A DNA stretch of 64,000 bases, taken from positions 28,384,388-28,448,387 of the forward strand of contig CM034597.1 in NCBI GenBank assembly GCA_020091685.1, written 5' to 3'. The notes beneath the pieces are model-generated. The model was not told the DNA's origin. It ran no database searches and saw nothing but the letters and a program-made list of their open reading frames with translations. Position numbers and translations under genes: made by a program. Every line of letters begins with the position of its first letter. Within the stretch, counting starts at the first letter, position 1. The stretch comes from Lutjanus erythropterus. Its lineage: Eukaryota; Chordata; Actinopteri; Lutjaniformes; Lutjanidae. Below, one piece after another: positions 1 through 12,480 of the stretch.

Positions 1-184
1 TTATTATTCTTTTGAGTTTTGGGGCTTATTTCCAATAGCTCAGTGGAAAGTCTGAGGAAAATATAAACATAATCAACAAGCTACCTGATATTCATTCGGT
101 CCTTTGGTTGGATCAGAGATGCGAGGAAGTCAGGAAGGGGAATGTGGGGTAAATCCAGAGGCCCCAGTCTGATCAGTTGTAAAT
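1..184. other. Intergenic, nothing recognised
   Basis: A+T-rich sequence at the left edge. No exon, RNA gene or clear repeat was seen. Confidence 0.5.
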
Positions 185-545
185 TGATGTAAATTGTTGT
201 AAATTTCCCAAAAAGAACATCTTTGTAATCAAAACCTCTAATTCATATGTTTTGAAGTTATGTACCCCTAAATGTTCCTGGCCCTTTTTTTGTATGTTTC
301 ATTATGTTTCAGTGCTAAAAAAGCCAATGGTTAGTAAGTTATTTAGCTTTGCAAGATGAGAAAAGTAGTGTAGGTTGTTAGGTAACAGACATAAAAGTTG
401 ATTGATGTTTGATTGAGTGTTTAAGTCTTCCTAACCTGAGATAAGATAGAATAAGATAAGTTAGGATTCATAATTTAAAGATTTGTTTCTGCAAGACTAA
501 ATTGGAAAATATCCCCTTAAAGTCTTCTTATCTTAACTCAAGACT
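185..545 (+). repeat. Dispersed repeat, copy 1 (pairs with 16300-16690)
   Basis: The order of recognisable blocks is shared with 16300-16690 in the same orientation: TGTAAATTTC, GTATGTTTCA, GCAAGATGAGAAAAGTA, GTTGCTAGGTAACA-like, TTAGGATT and a final CTAAATTG. The copies are diverged with many indels. The family was not identified. Confidence 0.7.
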
Positions 546-2086
546 AAAATTTGGACGTTTTTGTGATGCAGCCTCTGGTTTCCCTGCCATGCACAAACCT
601 ACCAGCCTTCTGAAGGCCCTCGTACACCTCTGTGGTAAATTTATAGCCGCCTGTTGACAATATTGATCTGTTGGGCTTCCAGTTTTATTATTAACACACT
701 TTTCATTCACTCTAATTTTGAGCTAGATAGATATATGGAATAATGGATGGTTTAATTTAAAAAGTAAATGGCTGCAGCACCAAGCAGTCACTGAAAAATC
801 CTTATTCATGGCTTTTTCTTTTTTGATTAGCCTTCCTGCTTCCCTTCCACTGTATATTATGATGGATTTCCATCATCAGGATTTAATGTTTTGTTTTTGT
901 TTTTCTTTGGGTTTTGCACCATGTTTTTGAAACGTTTGGAGCAAGAAAGTCTCTAAATCCCTTCCCATTAATACTAGGTAAACATTACCTGAATTGCCTT
1001 TCATTGAGCAAGAAAATGACATTTTACAAGCTACTTTTAGCTCTGTTATATATATATTTTTCATATTGTGCCATCAGAGAAAGTGCTTACATTGCCCAAG
1101 GTGGCTGAAAAAAGTAAATCACTTTTACAAGGTTCAGAGCCTTGAAAAAAGATCCTTTCTAACTTTAATAGTTTCTACGAAATACTGTAGAAAAATGGCT
1201 GACTAGAAAGTTTCATTTTATCTTCCTTAGTGATATCACAGGATTTAATTATTATTTCAACTCATTAACTATTGGTTATAATGTCAAAACAACTGACTAA
1301 ATAAGGATGTAGATGGTCAGACAGTAACATTGATTGTTAGACCTTTCCAGCTTCTTTAACTCTGTTTTTCAAATTACTGACCAGAATTCTGACAATTCTG
1401 ACATCTGTAATTAAAATAATCCAGACAAACAGAATATTGAAATTGATGAATTTTGTCTCCTTAAATGGTGTAATACCTTTATTTGTCAGTAGATGGAGAT
1501 AACTGCCCAACAATCGTATTTCCCTCCACTCTTGAGTAAGGGAAGGCTTGTGCAGCATTATGATGCACAATCTGAAAGTAACGTTAGTATACATATAAAT
1601 TAGTGTTAGACTGATATATGATGCTGACACTGGCCTTTTATTAAATATTAGATATGCACTGGAAATGTCATCCACCTTCCGTGTGATGGAAGCTCTTTGT
1701 TGACAGATACATTTAAACAGCTTGATAATCCTGACATCCAATTTTCTTTGCACGATTGATTCTTCCATTAACTGTTTAATTATATCTCTCATGAATTTAT
1801 TACTCATTTAAAGACTTAATGTTTCCAGGAGTTTTCTGTATTGGTTTGATGCATCACTTCGCCTCAAGAAACAGGTAAGAAAATATACAATCTTTGATCC
1901 AAATGAAGTGTTAAATGATATTTAAAATATCTCCAAAATTACAGGGTGTTTCCTTTTTTTTTCTAGAAGAACACGAGACAACCATTAAAGTCAAGTTATT
2001 AATGATTTCTGGTGCTGTGACAAGTTTGTTTTCATCAGTAACATTTGTAAGCACATTAGTAAAACGTGCCTATATTTTCAATTAGA
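546..2086. other. Intergenic, no gene
   Basis: A+T-rich. The longest open frame (minus strand 1337-1807) has no recognisable domain and is treated as chance. Nothing else is supported. Confidence 0.5.
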
Positions 2087-2735
2087 GCTGCAACAATTAG
2101 TTGATTAGCTCATTAGTTGTCAACTATCGAATTAATCACCATTGATTTTGATGATTGATTAATGGTTTTTTAAGAAAAAAATTCAAAATTTTTCAGATTT
2201 CAGCTTCTTACATGTGAAAAGTCTGTTTCTGTTGCACTTTGTCGCATTTTGCTTCTTCCTCACAGTTTTTTTTAATGCACACATTGAAAATGTGCATAAA
2301 AACTGGTGGATGGAAACTCACCTACAGTTAGCAACTGTCTGGTGAACACAGGTGAGCTTTTAACAGCTAAAGATTCACTGTCCCCCTCAACTTCACTAAA
2401 GTGCTACTTTTTCTTTTCAGGAGTTGGTGGGGACGAAAAACTGAGCTAAAGTGACAATAAATTGTAATGTTTTAGGGGAAAAATATAAAAATTGGCTGAT
2501 TTCATCTCCTCAAAAGTGAATATTTTGTGGTTTCTTTAGTCCTCTGTGACAGTAATCTATATCTTTGGGTGTATTATCATACAGTATATTGAAGGACATT
2601 GTCTCTGGCTTTGGGTAACAGTGACCAATCTTTTTTTTTGTTTTTTTATGGACCAAATAGCTAATAAATTAATCTAGAAAATTATCTTCAGATTAATGAG
2701 TAATGTAAACAATCTTTAATTGCTGTCCTATTTTC
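2087..2735 (+). mobile_element. MITE-like element (GCTGCAACTA-end family) carrying a nested insertion
   Basis: It starts with GAGCTGCAACAATTAGTTGATTAG and continues with GATTAATGG, TTTCAGATTTCAGCTTCTTACATGTGAA, then after a gap GTGAATATTTTGTGGTTTCT, TTAGTCCTCTGTGACAG and CTTTGGGTAACAGTGA. This block order is shared with copies at 14580-14850, 15400-15610, 20910-21195 and 54572-54930. The core is split by foreign sequence at 2219-2515. Confidence 0.75.
2219..2515 (+). mobile_element. Insertion nested in the 2087-2735 element
   Basis: The 297-bp segment interrupts the host element exactly where other copies are continuous. GTGAA occurs on both sides (2214-2218 and 2516-2520), consistent with a 5-bp target-site duplication. 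Its interior (TTTTTTAATGCACA, GTGGATGGAA, CAGTTAGCAACTG, GAGCTAAA) matches 24750-25060 in the same orientation. Confidence 0.65.
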
Positions 2736-4079
2736 TATTATGGTCAGTTCAGAAACACAGAATGCTTGTTTTTCATCTAAAAGTCGAGTTTGAATATAGA
2801 TTTTTGCAGAAACTGTGTGAATACTTGTAATTTATATGATCTGTCTTTCATGAAATTCTGTTTCAGGGGTTTTTCCACCCCACAGTTATTATTAGTGTTT
2901 GACTATGCTCATCTTAACATGGACAGCATGCTGTCAAAGACTGCATTGCAGTGTTTTTATCTGTGGCTCAACTTGCTTGAGTATCAATTCACATAAACCC
3001 TGAACGAATGAATTTCTTTAAATCATTTTGGTCATAAGGCTAATCCTCTTTCAAATAATAAGTTTACCACTGCAGATGTAAGAGGAAAAAGACACATCTG
3101 TCTGCAACTAATGTTGCAAAACCCTAAAACACTCCTTTTTATTTTTCTAATACAAGCCATTTAACCTAATAGAGCCTCTCAGACGGTTGTATAAATCAGT
3201 GTGTATGTTTGTTTTGTTGTCTGGTTGATGATTGCAGCGCACCATTCACTGCCCAACTGTTGCTCTGACCACTCCAAACTTGCAATATGTCTGAAAAACC
3301 AGGTTAACAACATGCTTGTGGATGGGGTTGTTTGTCTGGAGCGGACGCCCATAACTCAGGTTCCCGTGGGGAGCGATGATTTATATAGGTTATTCCGTGA
3401 AATCTAGGGTTACGGCGACAGATTCACGGGGCTGAGAATAGGGGGCATGTCAGTTCAGTTGCTAGGAAACAAGTAGGAGGAAGACAACAGTGGAAGGCAG
3501 AAATCTGGGTTGGGTAGAGAGGGAGACAGAGAGTAAGACAGCTGGAGAGATAGAGGAGGGTAAGACGGGGAGTAAGACGGGCAGAGAAATCGTGCCGCAG
3601 GGTAAATGTGTTTCATCTTATTTCCTTCGGGCTCTGATCAAGGCCAGGAAGGAAAGAAACAGTGCTGCTATTTCCATGATGTGTTATTACAGAGAGATGA
3701 CTATTGATTCTGCCAAACCCACTTATAATTATTCCTGTTTCTATGATCAAAAACATTTTCCCAATGTAAAGCCCGCAGATTCAAACAGTGGCTCTCATAC
3801 AGCTCATCATTAACACACACCCAGACACATGCAAAACTACACACACATACACACACACACACATACACAACAGTCCTCTCATGTTCCAACCATTACCATC
3901 TCAATGAAGCTAAATATAGTCCAATCCCCCCGGCCCCTTCATCTCACCACATCAATAGGTCTGGCTTTGTCGTCTGTCCTTCAGTGCCTTGAGCTTTTCT
4001 GTGTCATGTTGGATTCTGGGGTCTGGCCGATGGCACACTGACCCAGCACAGTGGATATTTTTGGGGAACTTAATAGGTT
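2736..4079. other. Intergenic, no gene
   Basis: No exon was recognised. It contains a short imperfect CA microsatellite at 3839-3868 and a purine-rich stretch at about 3475-3600. Confidence 0.5.
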
Positions 4080-5298
4080 TAAAGGTCCTGTGTGCAAGAT
4101 TTACAAGAATATGGCAGAAATATAATAGTTCCTAATAGTTCCTAAGTATGTTTTCATTTGTCTGTAATCACCTGAAAATAAGAACCATTGTGTTTTCGAT
4201 ACCTTAGAATGAGTTATATCCACAGAAGACGTGGGTCCTCTTTTCCATGGAGGCCGCTATGTTGCACTGATATATTAAAAAGATTAATGAATTAATAAAT
4301 TTTTTATATTTGTGTCTGAACGTTTATATGGCCCATCACTCAGACACTTTAACTACAAAACAAACACTCTGATATGTCGATCCGCTGTCATCTAACAGCA
4401 TAGTACATAAATATCATCCACACATAAACATAAACCTCTCACAAATATTCCTCCAGTGTCATGGTTTGGGATTTTTGGAGTTTTGTTAGTTATTTGCTGT
4501 TTTATTTTGTAGGTCTTGTCTTTCCTCTTGTTTCTGTGACTTTACTTCCTGTCTCTGTCCTTTTCCCGCCCTTTTTGGTTACCATTTGTTTCACCTGGGT
4601 CTCATTAGTTCTTTGTCTATTTATTTCTTGTTTCATGAACTTTGTGTTCCTCATTTACTGCTAAAATGATGACTAGCCAAGCTTGCAGCTATCGAAGGCT
4701 AATACTTTTTGATACTTTTTACACGCATTAAAAGTCACTGACGACATCATTCTCACAGCCTTTGAGCACACCGTAATCCTCCCAAACGTCCAACTTGGCC
4801 TTTGACGATGTACTGCCCACAGTTTGGTATCCTCCACCGTGATATTCTTGCCTTTATGTCATCAGGTTTAGCCAGCAGCTTGCCTAGATCGCTGTGAGAT
4901 CAAACGGTTACGTCCCATTGTTTGGTAGGATGTGGGGTCAAAGGTTGTGTCATAGCCTTTCAAAATAAAATCCTGCTAGCTGATTAAGCTTCATATTACT
5001 GTATTTGAGGTTATAAATGTTTAAAATACTGCACATTTATTTTCATTTTTGATCTTTGAAGGGTCTGTGTTTAAATCAGGCACATGAATTTTGTCAAACA
5101 TTTGTTGCAAATTATTACATAAATGACAGTATTAGATAGATGAAGTTTGTTGTCCACCTCATTTCTGCTCACATTTTCTGTGAGTCTCATGGCCAACGTA
5201 GTTTCTCCTACTTGCTTGGATGGGAGGGTGAAACAAAGTGTTAGCAATCTACAAATTCAACGCTAGGTGTCGCCAAATCCTCCACACTGGTCCTTTAT
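4080..5298 (+). mobile_element. MITE with terminal inverted repeats, split by internal insertion
   Basis: The left end AAAGGTCCTGTGTGCAAGATTT (4081 on) and the right end AAATCCTCCACACTGGTCCTTTA (about 5275-5297) are inverted copies. The inner parts at 4100-4262 (GTTTTCATTTGTCTGTAATC, ACCATTGTGTTTTCG, TGGAGGCCGCTATGTTGC) and 5150-5270 (TGGCCAACGTAGTTTCTCCT, CGCTAGGTGTCGCC) are the two halves of a very common teleost MITE normally only a few hundred bases long. About 0.9 kb lies between them, including the repeat at 4443-4665. Confidence 0.75.
4443..4665 (+). repeat. C/T-rich dispersed repeat, copy 1 (pairs with 52350-52640)
   Basis: Shared blocks with 52350-52640 include TGTTTTATTTTG(T/A)AG, CCTCTTGTTTCTG, ACTTCCTGTC and TCTTTGT. 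It sits inside the split MITE, so it arrived later or together with another insertion. The family is uncertain. Confidence 0.6.
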
Positions 5299-7079
5299 TT
5301 TGTTGTTTTTGGAGATTTGAGCATCACCTCACCTACAAGCTGATAAATTACAACACAGTGCTTGACACATGCTGACATTATGTGTAGTAGGTGCTGTTGT
5401 ACTAATAATATCCAAAATAATACATTTTCTGAATTGACAACGAAGAATTTTATATTCTCAACTCAATGCTGTTGTTGTAGCAAATCTCCAACTGTGCTGC
5501 AAGCTCATTTCCATTGCAAACAGAGAAAGTGGTCCCTGTTTTCAAAGAATACTGTTTTTACATTTGCCAACATGGTTATGTTTCCACTCATATTAATTAG
5601 TTTGTCAGCAGACATCAGCTGTGCAGACAGACTGTGGGAACAGATTGTTTTTGTGCTGATGCAGTTCGATATTTTCCACCAGTCCATCCTTGTTGCGTAT
5701 CTCTGAAATGATGTGCAAAAACAGACTTGATTTCAGTCCAAGCATGATGCTATCTCTGCTAAAATGTCTGTCTCTAAAGAGCAGGTGCAAATTTACACAG
5801 GTATGAGGGGAGGCTGTGGTGGGGAAGAAAAATTTAATCAACTGGTATTCTTCAGAGACATGCACTCAGAGCTCGTAATAAATGAACACAGCATCTGACT
5901 GTGTTAGAACACCAAACAAAGAGCAGACTGGGAGTTATGGCTCTGAGGTCATTTATCCTCAACTTGAAGTTGAATTTGATGTTCACTGAGCTGCTGCCTC
6001 AGTATGGCGACAGCGAATGCACACTCAGGATGTATATAATGTATTTTCAAAAGCTCAATACCAGGCTTGAAACTGTCAGCCAGAAATTTAACTTCAAAAA
6101 CAACCAGCTGGCTTAGTTTGATGATTGGTGTGGTAAAATTGATTATAAGTTAAAGTTTGGTTTTTCCACCGCAACCGGTTTTGTGACCGAACACTTAGAT
6201 AAAACATTTGCCACTGCCATATTTATTTAGATTTTCAGCCACTTAGAAAACACTTAACATAATAATTGCTAGATGTATTAATTATTTATAGTGTTGTGTC
6301 TTCAGTGTGTGTGTTAATTAAATACTTGATATTTTTATGCTGCACAATAAACTGCAGAATATGAAGAGTTTTAAAATGTTTTTACTCTTCTGGGAGGCTT
6401 TGATTACTTGTCAGATGGCCTTGATGGCTACAGGTGTGTCAGCAACACTGGGTAAAACTACTTTGTTGTTCATATTCCAGGCAATATGTGAAAACGCATC
6501 TCTTCATGGATGTCTTGTGGCTGTAGAGACTAATCTGATGACAGGCAGAAAATGTTATGTTTAGGTAATCCTGACAAGAGTAAAAGGGCTGTAAACTCTT
6601 TTAGGATGGTGATGTTCTGATCATACAGCCTGTTTGTGTGTTTTGATCTACTCTTTTATACCTGCACATTCAAAGCTCCTCCCACAACTGTCAACAAGCG
6701 CAAACTCCACTCTGATGAAAATGTGTTGACACGTCTTACTCATACAGACACACAGATTCCTTATTTGACGTCTCTCTCTGTCTGTCTCAGCACTGAGTAA
6801 ATACTGTCTTCTGCTGTGCAGTATGTACCTGACTTGGTTTCAAATTGAAGTGTTCAACAAAGGAACAAAAATTAGAAACAGACAAAGTGTGTGTGTGAAT
6901 ACAGGTTTATAATTTAGTATTTCTTCCTTTCAGAGCTGATGTGTACTCTGAGGATCAGACTGTACAGGCTTCATTGTGACACCCAACAACTAAATTTAAT
7001 GTTTCTTAAGACATCTTGAACATTTTGTAAGAGTTGGTGTTTCTTGATTCTTCAGTGCGTTATCATTTAGTGCATGTCA
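5299..7079. other. Intergenic, no gene
   Basis: No exon, RNA gene or confidently named repeat. Several open frames of 60-115 codons are unlike any known domain. Confidence 0.45.
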
Positions 7080-8072
7080 GTAACACTTTGAAGTACGAAA
7101 TTAGTCTTCATGAATGTTTATGACAGCTGTCATTAAGTGCCGTTCTGTCAGTTATGTAATTTTAGTCAAAAGATCAAATTGTACCAATGTAGTTGAGGTC
7201 AAGGAAAATCATTCATGACAGTCTCTTCAAAGCATTTGAATGGTGCTCTGCAAAGCGTTCGACGTGTTAAGTGTTATAACACTTAATGACATGTTAATGA
7301 CTAGTCTAATTTGTACCACTGTAACTGAGGTTGAGGAAAATATTAATGACATACTTATAGTGGTCTCATGACAACTAGTGTCAAAACCAACCACATATAA
7401 CAGTCTAATGTCATGTTTGATAATAAGGCCTGTTATGACATGTGGATGGCAGGTGAGAAACAGGTTAATTTTATCTTGGTGTTATAACGAAGACATTTCA
7501 AACTATGTCAACTTTGCATGAAAAAGAACATAATTTACTGAATGACACTTAATGAGAACAGCCATGAACATTCATTAAGACTCCTTTAGGTTCATGACAG
7601 GTGTTAATTTTCTTGACATGTGCCAACTCCGCAAGGACAAAAGGACCACATGAACTGTGACGAAGCGCAGCGCAGGATGTATATTTGGAGCAGAGAATTA
7701 AAAACACTTTATCTGAGGGGTGTGCATGAAACTGACATGACTCCGTCATTACCAGCACGTAACACCTGACACAAACCTGTAGGAGTCTTTATGAATGTTT
7801 ATGACTATTGTCATTCAATTAAGTCATTTGAAATGCAAAGATGACATTTTCTGAGATGTCTTTGCTATGACAACTTGACATTAATCAAGACCACATAACA
7901 AGAACTGTCATAAACATACCATAGCAGGTTTAATCATTAAACTGTTACATGTGGTTGGTTTTGACATTGGCTGTTATGAGACCCTTATAAGTGTGTAATG
8001 AATCATTTCTGTGACCTCAGCGACAATGGTACAATTTAGATTAGTCATTAAAATATCATAAAGTGTTACTTG
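7080..8072. mobile_element. Fold-back (long inverted repeat) non-autonomous element
   Basis: The ends AGTAACACTTTG (7079 on) and AAAGTGTTACTT (about 8060-8071) are inverted. Inside, about 7305-7403 (TTGTACCACTGTAACTGAGG to CCAACCACATATAACAG) is repeated inverted at about 7942-8045 (CTGTTACATGTGGTTGGTTT to CAGCGACAATGGTACAATTT). The left arm also holds a tandem duplicate of its first part (7183 and 7309). Many GTCATGACA and TTATGACA motifs recur. No coding sequence was seen. Confidence 0.7.
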
Positions 8073-9729
8073 ATGACATCATCTCAGCTAAAAAAGTAAA
8101 ATTAGGACTTTTAATGAAGATGACATAATTGACGAAATCACACGTGATGACAACAGTTATGAGCAATAATAAAGACTTCATAGTTCATATTCATGACAGG
8201 TGTCCTGTCATGGTTATGACAGTATCATGTTAGTCTTATGCACACCCCTTCATACAAAAGTCCTATTTTTGCCCCATGCTGCTCTTTTACACAGTATATA
8301 TGGTCCTGTTGGCTTGCTGAGTTGGCACGTCAGGAAACTAAAGTTGTAGTAATAAAGTTTCTGAATCTGATATTTTTAGCAAACCATGAAGCTTACTGCT
8401 TACTGCTCTGCTTCAGCTGGACTGTGTTGTAAAAATCAAGACCTGCCATACAGTATAACCCTAACAAACCCCAGCTATTGCAAAATCACCGATCGATAAA
8501 CTTTGCCTTGGTAAGATATCTAAATCAAAAATAGGGGTAAACTCTACACTGTAGCATGAAGATAGTTAACTTCTCACAGAAACAGTGGTATGAGCCACAT
8601 GAAAAGCCATGTGAATTCAAAAAAGTGTGGGAGCTTGATGGAAAGATGTTGGCAGATGAAGACGGAAGCTGCTGAAATGGTCACATATGACAAACAAGTG
8701 CTGTGAATTCACATGTGGGCTTCCACATGACCATTTCTCCCTCCGGGTGAGCAGCTAATTTAGTTTCAAGGCTATTAACAGGAGAGCGTGGTAATGACCA
8801 GGTTTTAGATACGAGCCTACCAGGTGTCTCCTCTGTCCACACGTTCTATTTTTGAGTTAAAATCTTTGTTCACACCTCAGGCCTGTGGCAAGAAGTCCCA
8901 TTACCAGAGCAGGGACTGTCAACCTGCTGTCATGACAGCAGGTAACCTTGGTAACCCCATGTTCCTGCGCCAGATTTTTTGCAAGCTAGACACAACTTAC
9001 AGCTCGCAGAAGACGTTCCAACACTGACAATGTTAAATTAAATGTCACTTCTCCACCAGTATTTACCTTCTATAACTCTATTTAATTAAATTTATTCTTT
9101 TTTTTCACTATAGTCTGCTGTTTTTAATACAGTCGGCCCACAAACCAGTCAAAAAGCTTCATGAAATTTTCAGCTGTTACAGTACAATATTTCAGGGTTC
9201 CTGTAAATACTCAAAAATCCTATAAGGCTGTGTCTTACTTCTATAGGAAAGATGTTTAATTCGGTTTATGTTTTTATAGTATTTTTTTTATATCAATTTA
9301 CTTTGTAGGATTTCTATTTTACTTACTATTTTAGGTCACACTTTGCTTTTAGTCAACATGTTTAGCATTTATTAGCTGTATATAAACATTTAATAAATTA
9401 GTTATACTATAATGCAGCTGTGAACAGATATAAGACATTCGTTTATTACAGGTAATATACAGTATTTTTCAGCAATTATAACTTCTCCTATGAAGACTAT
9501 TATTTATTACTTATATCATTGCAACTATGTTTTACTATATTGTCATCCACAAAGTTTATACAACACCCTCAACCCTAACCACAGGAGGAGTTATTATTGT
9601 TGATGAATAATTAATAGGCATTTATAGCTTCTTCCAACGGCATTATAAAGACTCTTAAACCATTTGTTAAATATTTATATACGCTTATAATACAATGTTT
9701 AGTTTTCTGTGTGTTTTGCCTCCACAACC
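8073..9729. other. Intergenic, no gene
   Basis: It contains a small imperfect inverted repeat near 8590-8735 built on ATGTGAATTC, and A+T-rich sequence at 9340-9700 with repeated TTTATTA motifs. No exon seen. Confidence 0.45.
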
Positions 9730-10475
9730 AGAGGTGGCAAAAGTACACACATTATTTACTCAAGCAAAAGTATAGATACTTGTGTCAAAAAAAGAGACTC
9801 TGGTAAAAGTAGAAGTACTAATTCAACTTCTTTACTCAGATAAAAGTGAAAAAGTGCAGGATCTGAAATGTACTTAGAGTATAAAAATAAAAAGTAGCCC
9901 TCTGAAGGACATTTTTACCGACTGTTCCTGTGCAAAACTAACAGATCCTTTTCTCCGGTCGAGCCTCCATCACTTGTCTTTCTCATCCTATCACTTTTTT
10001 GTTTTGTTACGTCTGTTATGTTGTTTTTAGTCTTACATGTTTTTTTTTTATCTTGTCATGCCTTTTTGGTCTTGTTACCTCTTTTGTGTCTTGTTACATC
10101 TTTTTCATCTTATGTCTTTTTTGTCTTATTACTTATGTCTTCATGCTTGATATGCACTGATGGATACACCAAGAAATCTTCCTTTCTATGTGTTATTGTT
10201 CCATCCATATAGGTTGAAATCAGGCTTGATGTTGGGAAGGTGACACACAATGATGCAAAAATAAAAATAATCAATAATTCCCTTCACATACATTAAAACT
10301 AATGCAATGAACCTGAAGTGTATGGCATAGAAAGTACAGATATTTGTTTTCTAATGTTGGGACTAAAAGTAAAAAGTTGCCAGAAAATTGAAACTCAAGT
10401 AAAATACAGATACCTAAAAAATCTACTTTAAGTACAGTAACAAAGCATTTGAACTTAGTTACTTCTGACATTAAA
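9730..10475 (+). mobile_element. hAT-like MITE (AAAGTA/ACTCAAGTAAAA family)
   Basis: The left part has AGAGGTGGCAAAAGTACACA, TTTACTCAAGCAAAAGTA and GTAAAAGTAGAAGTACT. The right part has AAACTCAAGTAAAATACAGA and TACTTTAAGTACAGTAACAA. These interleaved ACT(T/C)AAGTA motifs are typical of an abundant teleost hAT-type MITE. The middle holds a degenerate TTTTTGTCTTGTTACATC tandem (about 9985-10140). Confidence 0.7.
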
Positions 10476-11884
10476 CACTTAAATAACCACTGACTGAGAG
10501 ACTTTAGAGTAATTTAATATGTTGCTTTTGTCTTAGTTTCAAATAAAACATTGCTTAAATGACAGTAAATCTTGCGTGGTCTCCTTCTGTGTCCAGGTCC
10601 TTGAGCCTGTGCTGTAACGAACTGGGGGCTCGTCCTGTTTTAAGATCTTCTTAATGGCTCATAACTGATCTATAATGTATTAGTAAAGGATTTATTAGCC
10701 ATTAATAAAACCATCAGTTACAACTTTTAAGATCTTCATAAAGGATGCAGTATTAAAAAGTGGTACCAACTAACCTTGGGGTTAGTGTTTTTTGTTTATT
10801 TGACCAGTCTTATCAAAGCTTCAGGGACTGATTGATCTGAGCCTGTTTCCGTTGGGTTCAGTCACAGTCCTTCAATACAATAACTGCTAGCTTGAGTCAA
10901 AAAAAGGTGCTTTTTAATTAGAGACGAAACTACGGACTCAAAGAAGCCTCATCTACAACAAAGAGCTCACTCCCTGCCTTTTTCCAGGAAAGAACCATCA
11001 TCCTTCCACCCTAATCATCCCTGTCGCTAACATCTAATTACCATAATTCACCCCTCACCTCTCAGCCAAGAAAGCTGTGGCTGCCGCACGCTCTCATACT
11101 GGTAGAAAACAATGTAATGGTATCACCCGCTTACCGCTGCACAGAGGAAGTGGCAGAACTAACGTTTCTATTAGCTGAGACTGAAATAACAAAAAGCAAG
11201 TAATATGATTTTTTTTTTGTCTTATAACTGAAGGAAAATGTTGTAGGAAAATTTGTCTCATCATTTATAATGAGGAGACGTCAGAAATCTGTCTGTTATG
11301 TGTTCTATTTTTAATGCTCATAATGTGTTGGAGCACTAATGAGTTGGAGGCCACACACCATTGATCACTGCCTTCGTCATACCACCATCACTAAATACCC
11401 ATCAGTGTCAGCGTCGTGGTTAACTCTCTCCTGTGGTTCATCTTTTCTTTGACATCACCATCCATTTAGTATCTCAGTTTTAAAAAGTACATGGAGAATT
11501 TTACTTTGCATGGATTCTCTCAACTTGATGATGTTTCAGAATAAAGGCTTTCATTATATCTTTTCAGGACAGTGGACAGTTTTTTTGAGTGGAGCCTTGT
11601 TGTCTCAATTAAAGTATATGTGTGATGTTTGTTATTATGAGCAGATCCTGTGCAAAGACCAAAACCAATAATGTGTCAGTCACCCTGTCAAGACTTTCTG
11701 ACTTACTTGCCCTCTCTGTGGCACTCCTCCTCAAGGTCATTGGTTCTTTACATATATATAAATCTTTTTAAATTTGTTAGAAAGTGTATAGTTTCATTTC
11801 TGAATTTCTATAGTTTTCAGGAAATGTTTTTTTTTATGTTGGACTGTTTTAAGCCATGCATTAAAACACATTTAGCACTCAATG
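10476..11884. other. Intergenic, no gene
   Basis: A short piece at about 10640-10780 (ATGGCTCATAACTGATCTA to AAAAAGTGGTACCA) resembles common teleost MITE ends. Otherwise nothing recognised. Confidence 0.45.
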
Positions 11885-12480
11885 GATGCTCCAGATATAA
11901 TCATCTATTCTTGGTTCTTGGTAGAACCTCTATGTGGGTTCTAGATAAAATATAAAAGGGTTCTTCATAGGACACCTTGTGTGGTTTCTAGATGAAACCC
12001 TTGGAATATTAAAGGGTTCCCAGTAGAACACTGTGGGTGGGTTTGAGGAGAAACTCTTTGAATATTAAATTGTTCTTGATAGATCACCATGGGTGGATGG
12101 TTGTTATCACCCTTAGAAGGTGGAAACGTTCTGGATGGAACTCCCACAGAGGGTTCTAGGGGGAATCATTATGCCATAGAAGAGTTTTTTTTTCTGTAGG
12201 ATCTTTAATCGGGGGTTCTGGGTGGAACTTTCCTCAGATGGATAGGTATAACCATTTATGTTGGTGAAATAGTTCCAAGTGGAACCAATATAAGAGTTCT
12301 ACCAGGAAACCAAAAAGTGTTCTCTCACAGTCCTTTCCCACCAACATGAAAACAGCTCTGTTCTGGTTTGAGTCATTCTGAGCATTTGCGCCAAAAATAA
12401 ACTGGTTTGGAACCTGAAAAGTTGGTTCCCAGCTGGAACCAAAGAAAAAATTAGCAGGTTTTCCTGGGGGGAACCAAAGT
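11885..12480. repeat. Degenerate tandem repeat, unit about 56 bp
   Basis: Successive blocks start near 11959, 12014 and 12070 and share GGTTCTTnnTAGAACAC, TGGGT(T/G)CTAGA and TTTGAATATTAAA. Further, more diverged GGTTC/GAACC units continue to about 12480, partly inverted. Confidence 0.7.

Noticed and set aside
1337..1807. 156-codon open frame on the minus strand
   Set aside because: No recognisable domain, A+T-rich composition, no splice or promoter context. Likely chance.
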